Source: CAYOPE01 sp964405805
GTDB taxonomy: Bacteria > Patescibacteriota > Doudnabacteria > UBA920 > O2-02-FULL-48-8
Length of the DNA stretch: 43,576 bases
NCBI GenBank assembly: GCA_964405805.1
Contig: CAYOPE010000004.1
Coordinates: 1-43,576 of the forward strand
Direction: 5' to 3'
In this document: positions 14,578 to 22,539 of the stretch, piece after piece
Layout: each line of letters begins with the position of its first letter
Position numbering within the stretch: the stretch's first letter is position 1
Position numbers and translations under genes: made by a program
The notes under the pieces: generated by a model
The model's database searches: none
The model's input: the letters and a program-made list of their open reading frames with translations, nothing else
Told to the model about the DNA's origin: nothing

Positions 14578-16344
14578 ATGGCAAAAACTGAGGCTAGTGG
14601 TACCCAATCTAAAACCGTTAGTCTAGAAAACTTTTTAGTCGAAAAGGGATACGTTAGTAAAGAGAATTTGGCCAAGGCCAGAGTAGAATCCAGTACTGCT
14701 CATCGCAACCTCTTCGACTACTTAGTCAACGAACACTACATTACGGACGAAGATCTCACAACTGCGCGAGGACTTTTTTTTAATGTCCCTTATGTAGACC
14801 TTCGAACGAAAACTATTCCGAAAGAAATTTTAGAAATGGCTTCGAAGGAAACTATTTCAAATTATAAATTTGTTCCCTTTGAATTAACCGACGATGTTTT
14901 GAAAGTGGCGATGACTGATCCGACTGATTTGTCCGCTCTGGAAGCGCTAGAGTTTTTGTCACAAAAGAAAAAATATCGAATCGAGCTTTATATCACTTCG
15001 TTTACTAGTTTCCAGTCTGTGTTTCGAAAGACTGCTGAAATCACCACTGAAGTTTCTCAAGCCTTGAGCGAAGTGGCAGAAAGTGAAAAAGCCCAAGAAT
15101 TAAAATATCAAGAAAAGCCGCAAGAAATCCAGCAACCGCGTTTGGTGGACGAAGCACCGATTTCGAAAATCGTAGATGTTATTATCCGACATGCGATCGA
15201 AGCGAGAGCGTCTGACATCCATATCGAACCTTCAGAAGAAGACTTGCATGTTCGCTATCGAATTGATGGCGTACTCCACAGCTCACTGATCCTTCCGCGA
15301 TCAGTCCATTCGGCGATAGTTTCGAGAATAAAAATTTTATCGAATTTGAAAATTGACGAACAACGCTTGCCACAAGACGGCAGATTTCATATCAACTTGG
15401 AAGGCAAGCCCATCGACTTTCGTGTTTCGACCTTTCCCACGGTAGTCGGTGAAAAAGTCGTCTTGCGTATTTTGGATAAATCTACAGGTGCCCCAAGCTT
15501 AGAAGAATTGGGCTTAAGTGGTAGACGTTTAGCAATTGTCAAAGAAGCGATTAGTAAGCCTCATGGAATGTTTTTAATGACTGGGCCTACAGGTAGTGGT
15601 AAATCCACAACTCTTTATGCAGTCTTGAGCATTCTTAACCAGCCAGGCGTAAACATCGTCACTTTAGAAGATCCGGTGGAATATTTTATTGATGGAATTA
15701 ATCAAGCCCAGATCAGGCCCGAAATTGGACTGACTTTCGCTTCAGGACTTCGATCCATCCTGCGCCAAGACCCAAATGTCATCATGGTTGGAGAAATCCG
15801 TGACAAAGAAACAGCAGAGTTAGCTGTAAATTCGGCTTTGACAGGACACTTAGTTTTTTCAACCCTGCATACAAATAGCGCTCTCGGAGCTATTCCTCGT
15901 CTGGTAGATATGGGAATCGAACCATTTCTCATCACCGCGTCTTTAAATTTACTTGCTGCCCAGCGCTTGGTGCGCAAAATTTGTGATAAATGTAAAACTG
16001 AAATTAAGCCCACAGAAGAAATGCAAAGAGTCGTGACCCAAGATTTAGAAGGGATTGAGAAATCGGAGCTAGAAGGCGTGGATCTTAAAAACTTTAAAGT
16101 GTACGTAGGCCGTGGATGTCCGGTTTGTAATAACACGGGTTACAAGGGCCGAGTTGGGATTTACGAAGCGGTGCTTATCAGCAAAGGCATTCAGAATTTG
16201 ATTAACGATCGTCAATCAGCTGATAAAATTCAGGAATATGCAGTTAAGGAAGAAAAAATGATTCTCATGCGACAAGATGGAATCCTTAAAGCCTTAAAGG
16301 GGTTAACTACTATCGAAGAAGTCATTCGAGTGACCAAGGACTAG
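14578..16344 (+). CDS. pilB: Type IV pilus extension ATPase PilB
   Basis: A hexameric cytoplasmic ATPase that powers pilus polymerisation. The 588 residues contain the N-terminal MshEN-type domain (about 1-150), an N2 domain and the C-terminal motor. Visible motifs: Walker A GPTGSGKS (about residue 340), Asp box TLEDPVEYF, Walker B RQDPNVIMVGEIRDKETAE, His box HLVFSTLHTN and the Cys4 zinc site CDKC...CPVC characteristic of PilB/GspE. It ends four bases before a receiver-domain gene. Both motors (PilB and PilT) are present, so the pilus should extend and retract. Confidence 0.96.
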   Translation: MAKTEASGTQSKTVSLENFLVEKGYVSKENLAKARVESSTAHRNLFDYLVNEHYITDEDLTTARGLFFNVPYVDLRTKTIPKEILEMASKETISNYKFVPFELTDDVLKVAMTDPTDLSALEALEFLSQKKKYRIELYITSFTSFQSVFRKTAEITTEVSQALSEVAESEKAQELKYQEKPQEIQQPRLVDEAPISKIVDVIIRHAIEARASDIHIEPSEEDLHVRYRIDGVLHSSLILPRSVHSAIVSRIKILSNLKIDEQRLPQDGRFHINLEGKPIDFRVSTFPTVVGEKVVLRILDKSTGAPSLEELGLSGRRLAIVKEAISKPHGMFLMTGPTGSGKSTTLYAVLSILNQPGVNIVTLEDPVEYFIDGINQAQIRPEIGLTFASGLRSILRQDPNVIMVGEIRDKETAELAVNSALTGHLVFSTLHTNSALGAIPRLVDMGIEPFLITASLNLLAAQRLVRKICDKCKTEIKPTEEMQRVVTQDLEGIEKSELEGVDLKNFKVYVGRGCPVCNNTGYKGRVGIYEAVLISKGIQNLINDRQSADKIQEYAVKEEKMILMRQDGILKALKGLTTIEEVIRVTKD

Positions 16345-16347
16345 ATT

Positions 16348-16719
16348 ATGTACCAAATTTTATTTGTTCACCAGGACCCGAAGTTACGGCAAATCTATGA
16401 GCCACATCTAGCCTCGCACTTTAGTCTAGATTCAGCCAGTGACGGCATGAGTGCTCTGCGAAAAATAAAAAGGAATTTACCTGACGCAGTGGTTTCCGAC
16501 TATTCTCTCCCAATAATTTCTGGCGTATCACTTTTGAGATTTATTCGAAGTCAGAACGAACTATCGCATCTGCCTTTTATCTTCCTTACAGCATATCCGG
16601 AGATTGATAATGGATTAAACTTAGGGGCAAATGATTGGATTAGTTTGCATGAGGCGACGCCAAGCGTATTAATCGATAGAATTTATAATCAATTAAAACT
16701 AAATCGCTATGTCGGGTAG
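16348..16719 (+). CDS. Degenerate stand-alone response-regulator receiver domain
   Basis: A 123-residue single receiver domain without an output domain. It keeps the acidic pocket (HQDP, Asp10), the phospho-acceptor Asp51 (VVSDYSLP) and switch Thr81 (FLTAY). The conserved Lys expected near position 100 is replaced by Leu (NDWISLHEA), so phosphorylation-driven switching may be lost or altered. It sits between pilB and pilT, suggesting a role in motor control, like CheY/PilG-type regulators. No histidine kinase is visible in the window. An inverted repeat overlaps its last codons. Confidence 0.85.
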   Translation: MYQILFVHQDPKLRQIYEPHLASHFSLDSASDGMSALRKIKRNLPDAVVSDYSLPIISGVSLLRFIRSQNELSHLPFIFLTAYPEIDNGLNLGANDWISLHEATPSVLIDRIYNQLKLNRYVG

Positions 16720-16846
16720 TAGAAATTTGATATTTGTTCGCGAAGCGAACAAATTAAAAAAGCACGAAGATTTTAATATGCTATTTTATAAAAAACGCGA
16801 TAAAATAAAAAAATAATTAATTATTAATCAAATTTTCACTACCCGA
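16712..16846. repeat. Inverted-repeat element between the receiver gene and pilT
   Basis: The 20-base ends (16712-16731, 16827-16846) are inverted copies with two mismatches (core CGGGTAGT...ACTACCCG). They enclose an AT-rich segment with a second palindrome, ATTTGTTCGC/GCGAACAAAT. The left end supplies the last codons and stop of the receiver gene; the right end finishes one base before the pilT ATG. It may be a small transposable palindrome or a processing/attenuation hairpin. Confidence 0.75.
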
Positions 16847-16847
16847 T

Positions 16848-17927
16848 ATGGTATACAAATCAACAGAGCTTGAAATCAATAGTTTGCTGATGCAGGTTTT
16901 ACAAAGAGGCGCTTCAGACCTTCACTTAACCGCAGGTAAGCCGCCGACTCTTCGCATAGACAGTAAACTCGGTGAAATGGCAGGGTATGAAGTGCTTTCT
17001 GGGAATGCGATCGCGACTATTGTCGATGTTTTACTAGACACGGATCAGCGAAAAAAAGAATTTAAAGAAAACCGCGAAATCGATTTTTCCTTTTCATTTA
17101 AAGACAATGTTCGGTTTCGAGCCAATGCTTATTTCCAAAAAGGATATCCAGCTCTGGCGCTACGCCTGATTCCAAACAAAATCAGAACCGTGGAAGAGTT
17201 AAATCTTCCGAGTCAAATAAAAAGTTTGGTCAATTACAAACAGGGTTTGGTCTTAATGGTTGGTCCTACAGGCCATGGTAAATCGACTACTCTCGCGGCT
17301 TTGATTGACCTCATAAATCACACTCGATATAACAACATCGTCACCATCGAGGACCCGATCGAATTTGTCTATATTCAAGATAAATCTTTGGTCAACCAGC
17401 GCGAAGTCGGATCTGACACGTTATCGTTTGGCAAAGCTTTGCGATCAGTCTTGCGTGAAGATCCGGACGTTGTTCTGGTGGGGGAAATGCGAGATCTGGA
17501 ATCTATTGCTACCACTATCACAGTTGCTGAAACTGGGCATTTGGTATTTGCGACTCTACATACAAACAATGCTGCTCAAACCATAGATCGTATCATCGAT
17601 GTCTTTCCGGCTTATCAGCAAAGTCAGATACGGGCTCAGCTAGCAAACATTTTGGTCAGTGTGGTTTCGCAGCGTTTGCTACCGAAAATTGGCGGCGGTC
17701 GGATCCCGGCAGTAGAAGTCATGATGATGAATCACGCGGTCGCTAACGTCATCCGCCAAGATAAGACTTACGAATTACCAAACATCATTCACACTTCCAC
17801 AGCAGCGGGCATGGTTTCGCTAGACCATAATCTGGCCCAACTAGTCCGTACTAATCAAGTAAAATTAGAGGATGCTATGACTTTCGTGACTGATGATGAT
17901 TTGTTTCAGGGATTACTAAGACGTTAA
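16848..17927 (+). CDS. pilT: Type IV pilus retraction ATPase PilT
   Basis: An ATPase that powers depolymerisation of the pilus and hence twitching, DNA uptake or pulling on a host surface. The 359 residues show the PilT layout: N-terminal PAS-like domain (SDLHLTAGKPPTLRID), Walker A GPTGHGKST (Ser replaced by His), Asp box IEDPIEFVY, Walker B REDPDVVLVGEMRDLES, His box HLVFATLHTN and a C-terminal AVANVIRQDK segment matching the retraction-specific AIRNLIRE region. Pairing with PilB upstream and PilC downstream is standard. The gene follows an inverted repeat that may limit or process the upstream transcript. Confidence 0.95.
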   Translation: MVYKSTELEINSLLMQVLQRGASDLHLTAGKPPTLRIDSKLGEMAGYEVLSGNAIATIVDVLLDTDQRKKEFKENREIDFSFSFKDNVRFRANAYFQKGYPALALRLIPNKIRTVEELNLPSQIKSLVNYKQGLVLMVGPTGHGKSTTLAALIDLINHTRYNNIVTIEDPIEFVYIQDKSLVNQREVGSDTLSFGKALRSVLREDPDVVLVGEMRDLESIATTITVAETGHLVFATLHTNNAAQTIDRIIDVFPAYQQSQIRAQLANILVSVVSQRLLPKIGGGRIPAVEVMMMNHAVANVIRQDKTYELPNIIHTSTAAGMVSLDHNLAQLVRTNQVKLEDAMTFVTDDDLFQGLLRR

Positions 17928-17929
17928 AT

Positions 17930-19132
17930 ATGGAATTTGCCTACCAAGCCAGAGATAAAGCTGGAAGCTTGAAGACCGGTACTGTCGAAGCAGCAAACGA
18001 GGCCGGTGCTTTTGATTTGCTACAGCAGCACGGTTTGATAGTGGTTAAAATCTTACCAAGCAACAAAGTTAGTATCCTCGATGGAATTGCAATTTTCGAG
18101 CGAGTCTCACCGAAGGAAATTGTAATTTTTTCTCGTCAATTAGCCACACTCATTGATGCCAAAGTCCCAATCGTTCAAGCTTTAGATATTTTACAAACGC
18201 AGGTTTCGTCAGGAAAATTAAAGAAAGTTTTAGGTGAAGTAGCGCAGCACGTTGAGTCTGGAGATAGTTTGTCTACTGCGATTTCTCGTTACCCTAAAAT
18301 TTTTAGCAATCTTTATATCAACCTAGTCCGATCAGGCGAGTTATCTGGAACTATGGATGAAGCATTAGAGTATCTGGCTAATCAGTTAGAAAAAGATTAC
18401 GATCTTCGATCAAAAATTATCGGTGCTTTAACTTATCCAGCTTTTATTTTATCCTCTTTGATCATCGTCGGCTTTCTGATGTTTATTTATGTTTTACCTC
18501 CTTTGGTTTCTGTCCTTGAGCAATCATCTGTCACCCTTCCCTTTACAACTCAAATACTCATTGGCATTACTAACATCCTTCAGAACTATTGGTGGTTGGT
18601 GCTAGTTTTGTTAGTCGGGGCCGTAGTAGGCGGTCGATTTTATGTGAACACTACTGCCGGTCGATATATCTTTGATAACATTAAAATCAGAACTCCGATC
18701 ATGGGCGGTTTGTATAAAAAAATCTATATGGCTCGTTTTGCACGAAATTTAGGGACACTAATTGTCGGCGGAATTCCGATCGTCAAAGCCCTAGAGTCAG
18801 TAGCTGACATTGTAGGAAACGAAGTTTATAAAGAAATTATTTTAGAAGCTTCCGAACAAGTTCGCAATGGAAAAAGTATTGCTTCAGCTCTGACCGCCAG
18901 ACCTGAATTTCCTGTGGTCGTGGCCCAGATGACACAGATAGGGGAGACGACCGGTCGGCTACAGGAAATTCTAGACAAGCTCGCCAGCTTCTATGAAAAA
19001 GAAGTCGATGGAGTTTTGAAAGCCCTGACGACTTTACTTGAACCAATCATCATGATGCTGCTCGGTTTGGCAGTGGCAGTTATGGTTGCAGGAATTTTAC
19101 TGCCGATATATAATTTAGCCAGTGCTTCATAG
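17930..19132 (+). CDS. pilC: Type IV pilus inner-membrane platform protein PilC
   Basis: A polytopic platform on which PilB and PilT act. The 400 residues have the tandem T2SSF arrangement: two cytoplasmic helical domains (about 65-185 and 265-390) separated and followed by membrane segments (about 165-190, 215-240, 370-395). Family motifs include 'FSRQLATLIDAKVPIVQAL', 'RSGELSGTMDEAL' and 'QIGETTGRLQEIL'. The N-terminal 'YQARDKAGSLKTGTVEA' is typical. It begins two bases after pilT. Confidence 0.95.
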   Translation: MEFAYQARDKAGSLKTGTVEAANEAGAFDLLQQHGLIVVKILPSNKVSILDGIAIFERVSPKEIVIFSRQLATLIDAKVPIVQALDILQTQVSSGKLKKVLGEVAQHVESGDSLSTAISRYPKIFSNLYINLVRSGELSGTMDEALEYLANQLEKDYDLRSKIIGALTYPAFILSSLIIVGFLMFIYVLPPLVSVLEQSSVTLPFTTQILIGITNILQNYWWLVLVLLVGAVVGGRFYVNTTAGRYIFDNIKIRTPIMGGLYKKIYMARFARNLGTLIVGGIPIVKALESVADIVGNEVYKEIILEASEQVRNGKSIASALTARPEFPVVVAQMTQIGETTGRLQEILDKLASFYEKEVDGVLKALTTLLEPIIMMLLGLAVAVMVAGILLPIYNLASAS

Positions 19133-19181
19133 AGATTATGATACAAAAATTAATCACAAAATCTGGGAAGGGGGTGAACTT

Positions 19182-19610
19182 ATGAAAAGAAAAAATTTTG
19201 GTTTCACCCTCATCGAACTTTTGGTGGTCATAGCCATCATTGGTATTTTGGCAGCCGTGGTATTAGTATCCCTAAACTCAGCCCGCCAGAAGTCTAGAGA
19301 TGCTAGAAGACTTGCTGATGTCAGACAAGTCATGACAGCATTAGAACTCTACTATAACGATAACAATGGTTATCCCACAGCCACCTCAGGAGCCCCAACC
19401 ACTACAGATGGTTCTCCTGCCTGGTCAACCTACCTAGCCACCTGGCCCACTGTCCCTACCCCTGCAGATGGCACCTGTGGCAATGCTAATGCCTACACCT
19501 ATGCTCAAACCTCTTCTGGAGCTTCCTACACCCTAGCCTTCTGTCTAGGAGCAGTCACTGGAGGCTACACAGCTGGTAGTCATACAGCTTCTCCATCAGG
19601 GATACAGTAA
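19182..19610 (+). CDS. Type IV major-pilin-like prepilin (copy 2 of a duplicated gene)
   Basis: A 142-residue pilin whose mature sequence is identical to the product of the 10476 gene: cleavage at G|FTLIELL, hydrophobic helix, Cys pair and ending SPSGIQ. Here the leader is MKRKNFG rather than MQNKNRKG. ATG 19182 was chosen because an AGGGGGTGA ribosome site lies just upstream, one of the few good ones among native genes. This suggests high expression. The gene is within the pilus operon, just after pilC, which looks like the ancestral position of a major pilin. The C-ending codons differ from pilC. Confidence 0.93.
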   Translation: MKRKNFGFTLIELLVVIAIIGILAAVVLVSLNSARQKSRDARRLADVRQVMTALELYYNDNNGYPTATSGAPTTTDGSPAWSTYLATWPTVPTPADGTCGNANAYTYAQTSSGASYTLAFCLGAVTGGYTAGSHTASPSGIQ

Positions 19611-19615
19611 ACTAG
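19200..19615 (+). repeat. 416-base direct repeat, pilin copy 2
   Basis: Identical to 10497-10912. Boundaries lie at the leader Gly codon and five bases past the stop. Confidence 0.95.
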
Positions 19616-19618
19616 CAC

Positions 19619-19650
19619 ATCCAGCACCATTTATATAAATGGTGCTGGAT
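19619..19650 (+). terminator. Perfect hairpin between two pilin genes
   Basis: ATCCAGCACCATTTA and TAAATGGTGCTGGAT are perfectly inverted. No T run follows, so it may stabilise the pilin mRNA or cause partial termination instead of stopping transcription. Confidence 0.6.
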
Positions 19651-19657
19651 AAACTTT

Positions 19658-20065
19658 ATGGAAAAAAACGGTTTTGTTAAAGCAGAATTATTGCTATTTT
19701 TTGTAATTTTGTTTTTGATTGGAGTTGCTGTTTTTTTTGCATACATCTTTTCTGCAACTCAAGCCGCTGACAAGCAACGCTTGGCAGATGTGGCCGTTAT
19801 GAAAGATGCTCTAAAAGTTTACTATAATGAAAATGGTTTTTATCCGAACGGCTCAGACACAGAAGATCCTGTGGACATGAATGATTATGTGGATCGTTGG
19901 CCGAAAAGTCCTCCTCTATCAGGCAGCTGCACCAGTCTGAATAATCGATATTTGTATAGTCAGAAATTAAATGGTTCTGATTTTACGTTAGACTTTTGTT
20001 TGGGCCAAAGCACGGACGGCGTTGCTGCTGGCGTGCATACACTAACCACAAGGGGAATTCAATAA
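19658..20065 (+). CDS. Divergent pilin-like protein
   Basis: A 135-residue protein with a degenerate prepilin start: MEKNG|FVKAELLLFFVILFLIG keeps Gly before Phe1 and Glu5 but not the usual LIEL. The rest follows the local pilin pattern: 'QRLADVAVMKDALKVYYNENGFYP', then a Cys pair (GSCTSLNNRY...LDFCLG) and an ending resembling SPSGIQ (TTRGIQ). It probably serves as a minor pilin that initiates or tips the fibre. The stop overlaps the next ATG by one base (TAATG). Confidence 0.85.
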   Translation: MEKNGFVKAELLLFFVILFLIGVAVFFAYIFSATQAADKQRLADVAVMKDALKVYYNENGFYPNGSDTEDPVDMNDYVDRWPKSPPLSGSCTSLNNRYLYSQKLNGSDFTLDFCLGQSTDGVAAGVHTLTTRGIQ

Positions 20066-20529
20066 TGCACAAAAAATCGGGATTTAGTTTAATTGAAGTT
20101 CTAGTCGTCATTGGTATAATTGGCCTTTTAGCTACGATTGTGACCGTAGCTACTGGGACTGCTAGAACCAAAGCTCGCGATGCCCGAAGACTTGATGACA
20201 TTCAGCAAGTTAAAACAGGTCTAGATCTTTATTACAATACTGGTGGTGGTTATCCAGCTACTGATGCCTGGAATACAGCTCAGGCCGCAAGTGCAGTCAT
20301 GGCCTGCTCAGGTACGGACACGTTAAGAGTGCCACAGGATCCGATACACGCGACGAACTCGAGTTTTGCATATACTTATACTCAAGGCGGCGATTCTTCT
20401 TCTGGCTGCGGAGGGAATGTTTATACAGATTATAAAATTCAATTCCAGACGGAAGCGAGGACTTCGATAGGAGCTGCCGGTACTTATTATCTTTCTTCAA
20501 AAGGAATTAGTTCTACGGCTCCATTTTAA
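20065..20529 (+). CDS. Type IV pilin-like prepilin
   Basis: A 154-residue pilin with leader MHKKSG|FSLIEVLVVIGIIGLLATIV, an 'ARRLDDIQQVKTGLDLYYN' helix and three Cys in the globular part (MACSGT, SSGCGGN). The Cys pattern differs from the other pilins and the tail lacks SPSGIQ. ATG 20065 overlaps the previous stop; longer frames would run back into that gene. It ends at the base before the pilD ATG. Likely a minor pilin. Confidence 0.9.
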   Translation: MHKKSGFSLIEVLVVIGIIGLLATIVTVATGTARTKARDARRLDDIQQVKTGLDLYYNTGGGYPATDAWNTAQAASAVMACSGTDTLRVPQDPIHATNSSFAYTYTQGGDSSSGCGGNVYTDYKIQFQTEARTSIGAAGTYYLSSKGISSTAPF

Positions 20530-21276
20530 ATGTTGATTCTATTATTTTTATTCGGGTTGATTATTGGCAGCTTTTTAAATGCTGTCATTTTTCGTTTGCA
20601 CTCAGGAGAGTCTTTTCTGTCAGGCCGCTCTCACTGCATGTCTTGCAAACATGAACTAGCAGCAGAAGATTTGGTGCCTTTGTTTAGTTTTTTATGGTTG
20701 CAGGGAAGATGTCGGTATTGCAAAGTCAAACTTTCCCGGCAGTATCCATTAGTGGAATTTTTAACTGGTTTGTTATTTGTACTGTTTGCGTTTCGTTATT
20801 CGCCATTCACAGCCCACTATTATTTCCAGATAATTTTTGCCAGCATATTCATAGTTGTGGCTGTTTTTGACTACAAACATTATTTGATTTTGGACAAAGT
20901 TGTCTTTCCAGCTCTGATTTTGGCCATCATCTATAACATTTGGCAGCATAATTTTTGGATCGGATTTCTCTCAGGGCTGGGAGTAGCAGGGTTTTTTCTG
21001 GCACAGTATTTGATTTCGAGAGGGAAGTGGATTGGTTTGGGCGACGTGAAGCTGGGTTTGGTTTTAGGGAATGTGGCACTTTGGCCAAACAGCGTCTTGG
21101 TTTTATTTTTAGCATACGTCTTCGGAAGTATCATTGGGATTTTTTTGATCCTAAGCAGAAAAAAGCATCTTGGATCCAAGCTTCCTTTCGGAGTCTTTTT
21201 AAGCCTTTCTGCTATAATAGTGATGTTAGTCGGGAATCCGATTATGCGTTGGTATCTAAATTTGATTGGATTATGA
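20530..21276 (+). CDS. pilD: Prepilin peptidase / N-methyltransferase PilD
   Basis: A membrane aspartic protease that removes prepilin leaders and methylates the new N-terminus. The 248 residues include the N-terminal cytoplasmic zinc loop with two CxxC pairs (CMSC...CRYC) and 'SRQYPLVEF', then membrane helices with two catalytic Asp regions, VFDYKHYLILDK and GLGDVKLGLVLG. The complete zinc loop implies that the methyltransferase domain is kept. All pilin-like genes in the window are its expected substrates. Confidence 0.95.
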   Translation: MLILLFLFGLIIGSFLNAVIFRLHSGESFLSGRSHCMSCKHELAAEDLVPLFSFLWLQGRCRYCKVKLSRQYPLVEFLTGLLFVLFAFRYSPFTAHYYFQIIFASIFIVVAVFDYKHYLILDKVVFPALILAIIYNIWQHNFWIGFLSGLGVAGFFLAQYLISRGKWIGLGDVKLGLVLGNVALWPNSVLVLFLAYVFGSIIGIFLILSRKKHLGSKLPFGVFLSLSAIIVMLVGNPIMRWYLNLIGL

Positions 21277-21280
21277 GAAT

Positions 21281-21823
21281 ATGAGAAATAGTCAAAAAGG
21301 TTTTACTTTAATTGAATTATTAGCAGTCCTGGTAATTACAGTGATGATCACCAGTATTACTGTGGCAAATTTTCGTAATGCCCAAAAGCAAAAGCAAGCA
21401 GCCATCGCTTCTGATTTAATTATAAACGCCCTCAGAACCGCCCAGTCTTCTGCCACATCAGGCAAGGCTACCAATAATTCCAATCCTAACTGTCGGACCC
21501 CGCAGTATTATTTTGTGAATTTTCAGTACCAAACTCAATTTTCATTGTCAGCATTTGATAATTGCAACAATTCCGATTTGGTAGAAACTTATTCATTGCC
21601 AGTTAACATACGAGTTAAAGCTTCGGGCTTGAAAGTGGATGGGGTTGCTGCGAATAACTCTTTAGCTATTTACTTTGCTCCACCGTTTGGACAAGCGACA
21701 GCAAACAAAGACGCAGCAGGTTTAAATTCCTTCACAGCTAGTACTGTTACTGTGGAAACAATTAACGGTTCTGTGAGTAAGACTGTGACGATCGATGGAG
21801 TTGCTGGGAGAATAGGAGAGTAA
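21281..21823 (+). CDS. GspH/FimT-like pseudopilin
   Basis: A 180-residue protein with leader MRNSQKG|FTLIELLAVLVITVMITSITVANF and a mostly beta C-terminal domain, the layout of GspH/FimT minor pseudopilins. ATG 21281 was chosen over TTG 21266, which would overlap pilD. It has one Cys pair (NCRTP, FDNCNN). It is the last pilin-like gene of the block and is followed two bases later by a thiol oxidoreductase that could form such disulfides. Confidence 0.85.
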   Translation: MRNSQKGFTLIELLAVLVITVMITSITVANFRNAQKQKQAAIASDLIINALRTAQSSATSGKATNNSNPNCRTPQYYFVNFQYQTQFSLSAFDNCNNSDLVETYSLPVNIRVKASGLKVDGVAANNSLAIYFAPPFGQATANKDAAGLNSFTASTVTVETINGSVSKTVTIDGVAGRIGE

Positions 21824-21825
21824 AT

Positions 21826-22539
21826 ATGAAGAAATTTTTTGAGATGATAAAGAGCTACGCCTGGGTCTCAGCAGTAATTTTAAGTGTTGCTGCTTTAGGC
21901 TTTAGTCTTTATAATTTAAAGCTTACCAAGCATGCTGCCAATAATGATCAGTATTCAGGAAACCAGAATTCAATCGTAACAGTTGATTATGATAAATTTT
22001 CGGCTGAGCCTTTGCTGCGGGATTTACCAGTTTTGGGGGATAGTAGCGCGCCGCTTACTTTATATGAATTTGCAGATTTTCAGTGTCCATACTGCAAACG
22101 ATTTTTTGATAACACCTTAGCTGGTTTGAAGAGTAGATATATGGACAGCGGCAAGCTACGATTAGCTTTTGTAAACTTGCCTCTGAGAGGACAGGAATCT
22201 AGAGATGCTGCTGAAGCTGCTATGTGCGCGAAAGATCAGGGGCAGTTTTGGCCATATCATGATTTGCTTTATAAAAACCAAGCGCCTGAAGAAAATTCTG
22301 GGGCTCTGAATCCGAAAAAATTCAAAAGCTTTGCGCAAACCTTGAACCTTGATATGAAAGTATTTAATGAATGTTTATCTTCACATAAAAATCTGGACGT
22401 TGTTAACGCCCAGCAGGCTTTGGCCGATAAATATGGAGCGGCAGTGACTCCAACCTTTTTCCTTAAAGATCGTATTATCATTGGTGCTCAGCCACTCGAA
22501 ATATTTATAAAAGCAATCGATGAGCAATTGGCGAAATAA
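21826..22539 (+). CDS. DsbA-like membrane-anchored thiol oxidoreductase
   Basis: Predicted to form or rearrange disulfide bonds in exported proteins. The 237 residues have one N-terminal membrane anchor (about 12-30), then a thioredoxin-4/DsbA domain with active site CPYC (residues 87-90) and the cis-Pro loop VTPTFF. It follows the pilin genes and overlaps by 20 bases the first of three Cys-rich secreted paralogues, so those are its likely clients along with the pilins. No VKOR or DsbB partner is visible in this window. Confidence 0.92.
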   Translation: MKKFFEMIKSYAWVSAVILSVAALGFSLYNLKLTKHAANNDQYSGNQNSIVTVDYDKFSAEPLLRDLPVLGDSSAPLTLYEFADFQCPYCKRFFDNTLAGLKSRYMDSGKLRLAFVNLPLRGQESRDAAEAAMCAKDQGQFWPYHDLLYKNQAPEENSGALNPKKFKSFAQTLNLDMKVFNECLSSHKNLDVVNAQQALADKYGAAVTPTFFLKDRIIIGAQPLEIFIKAIDEQLAK

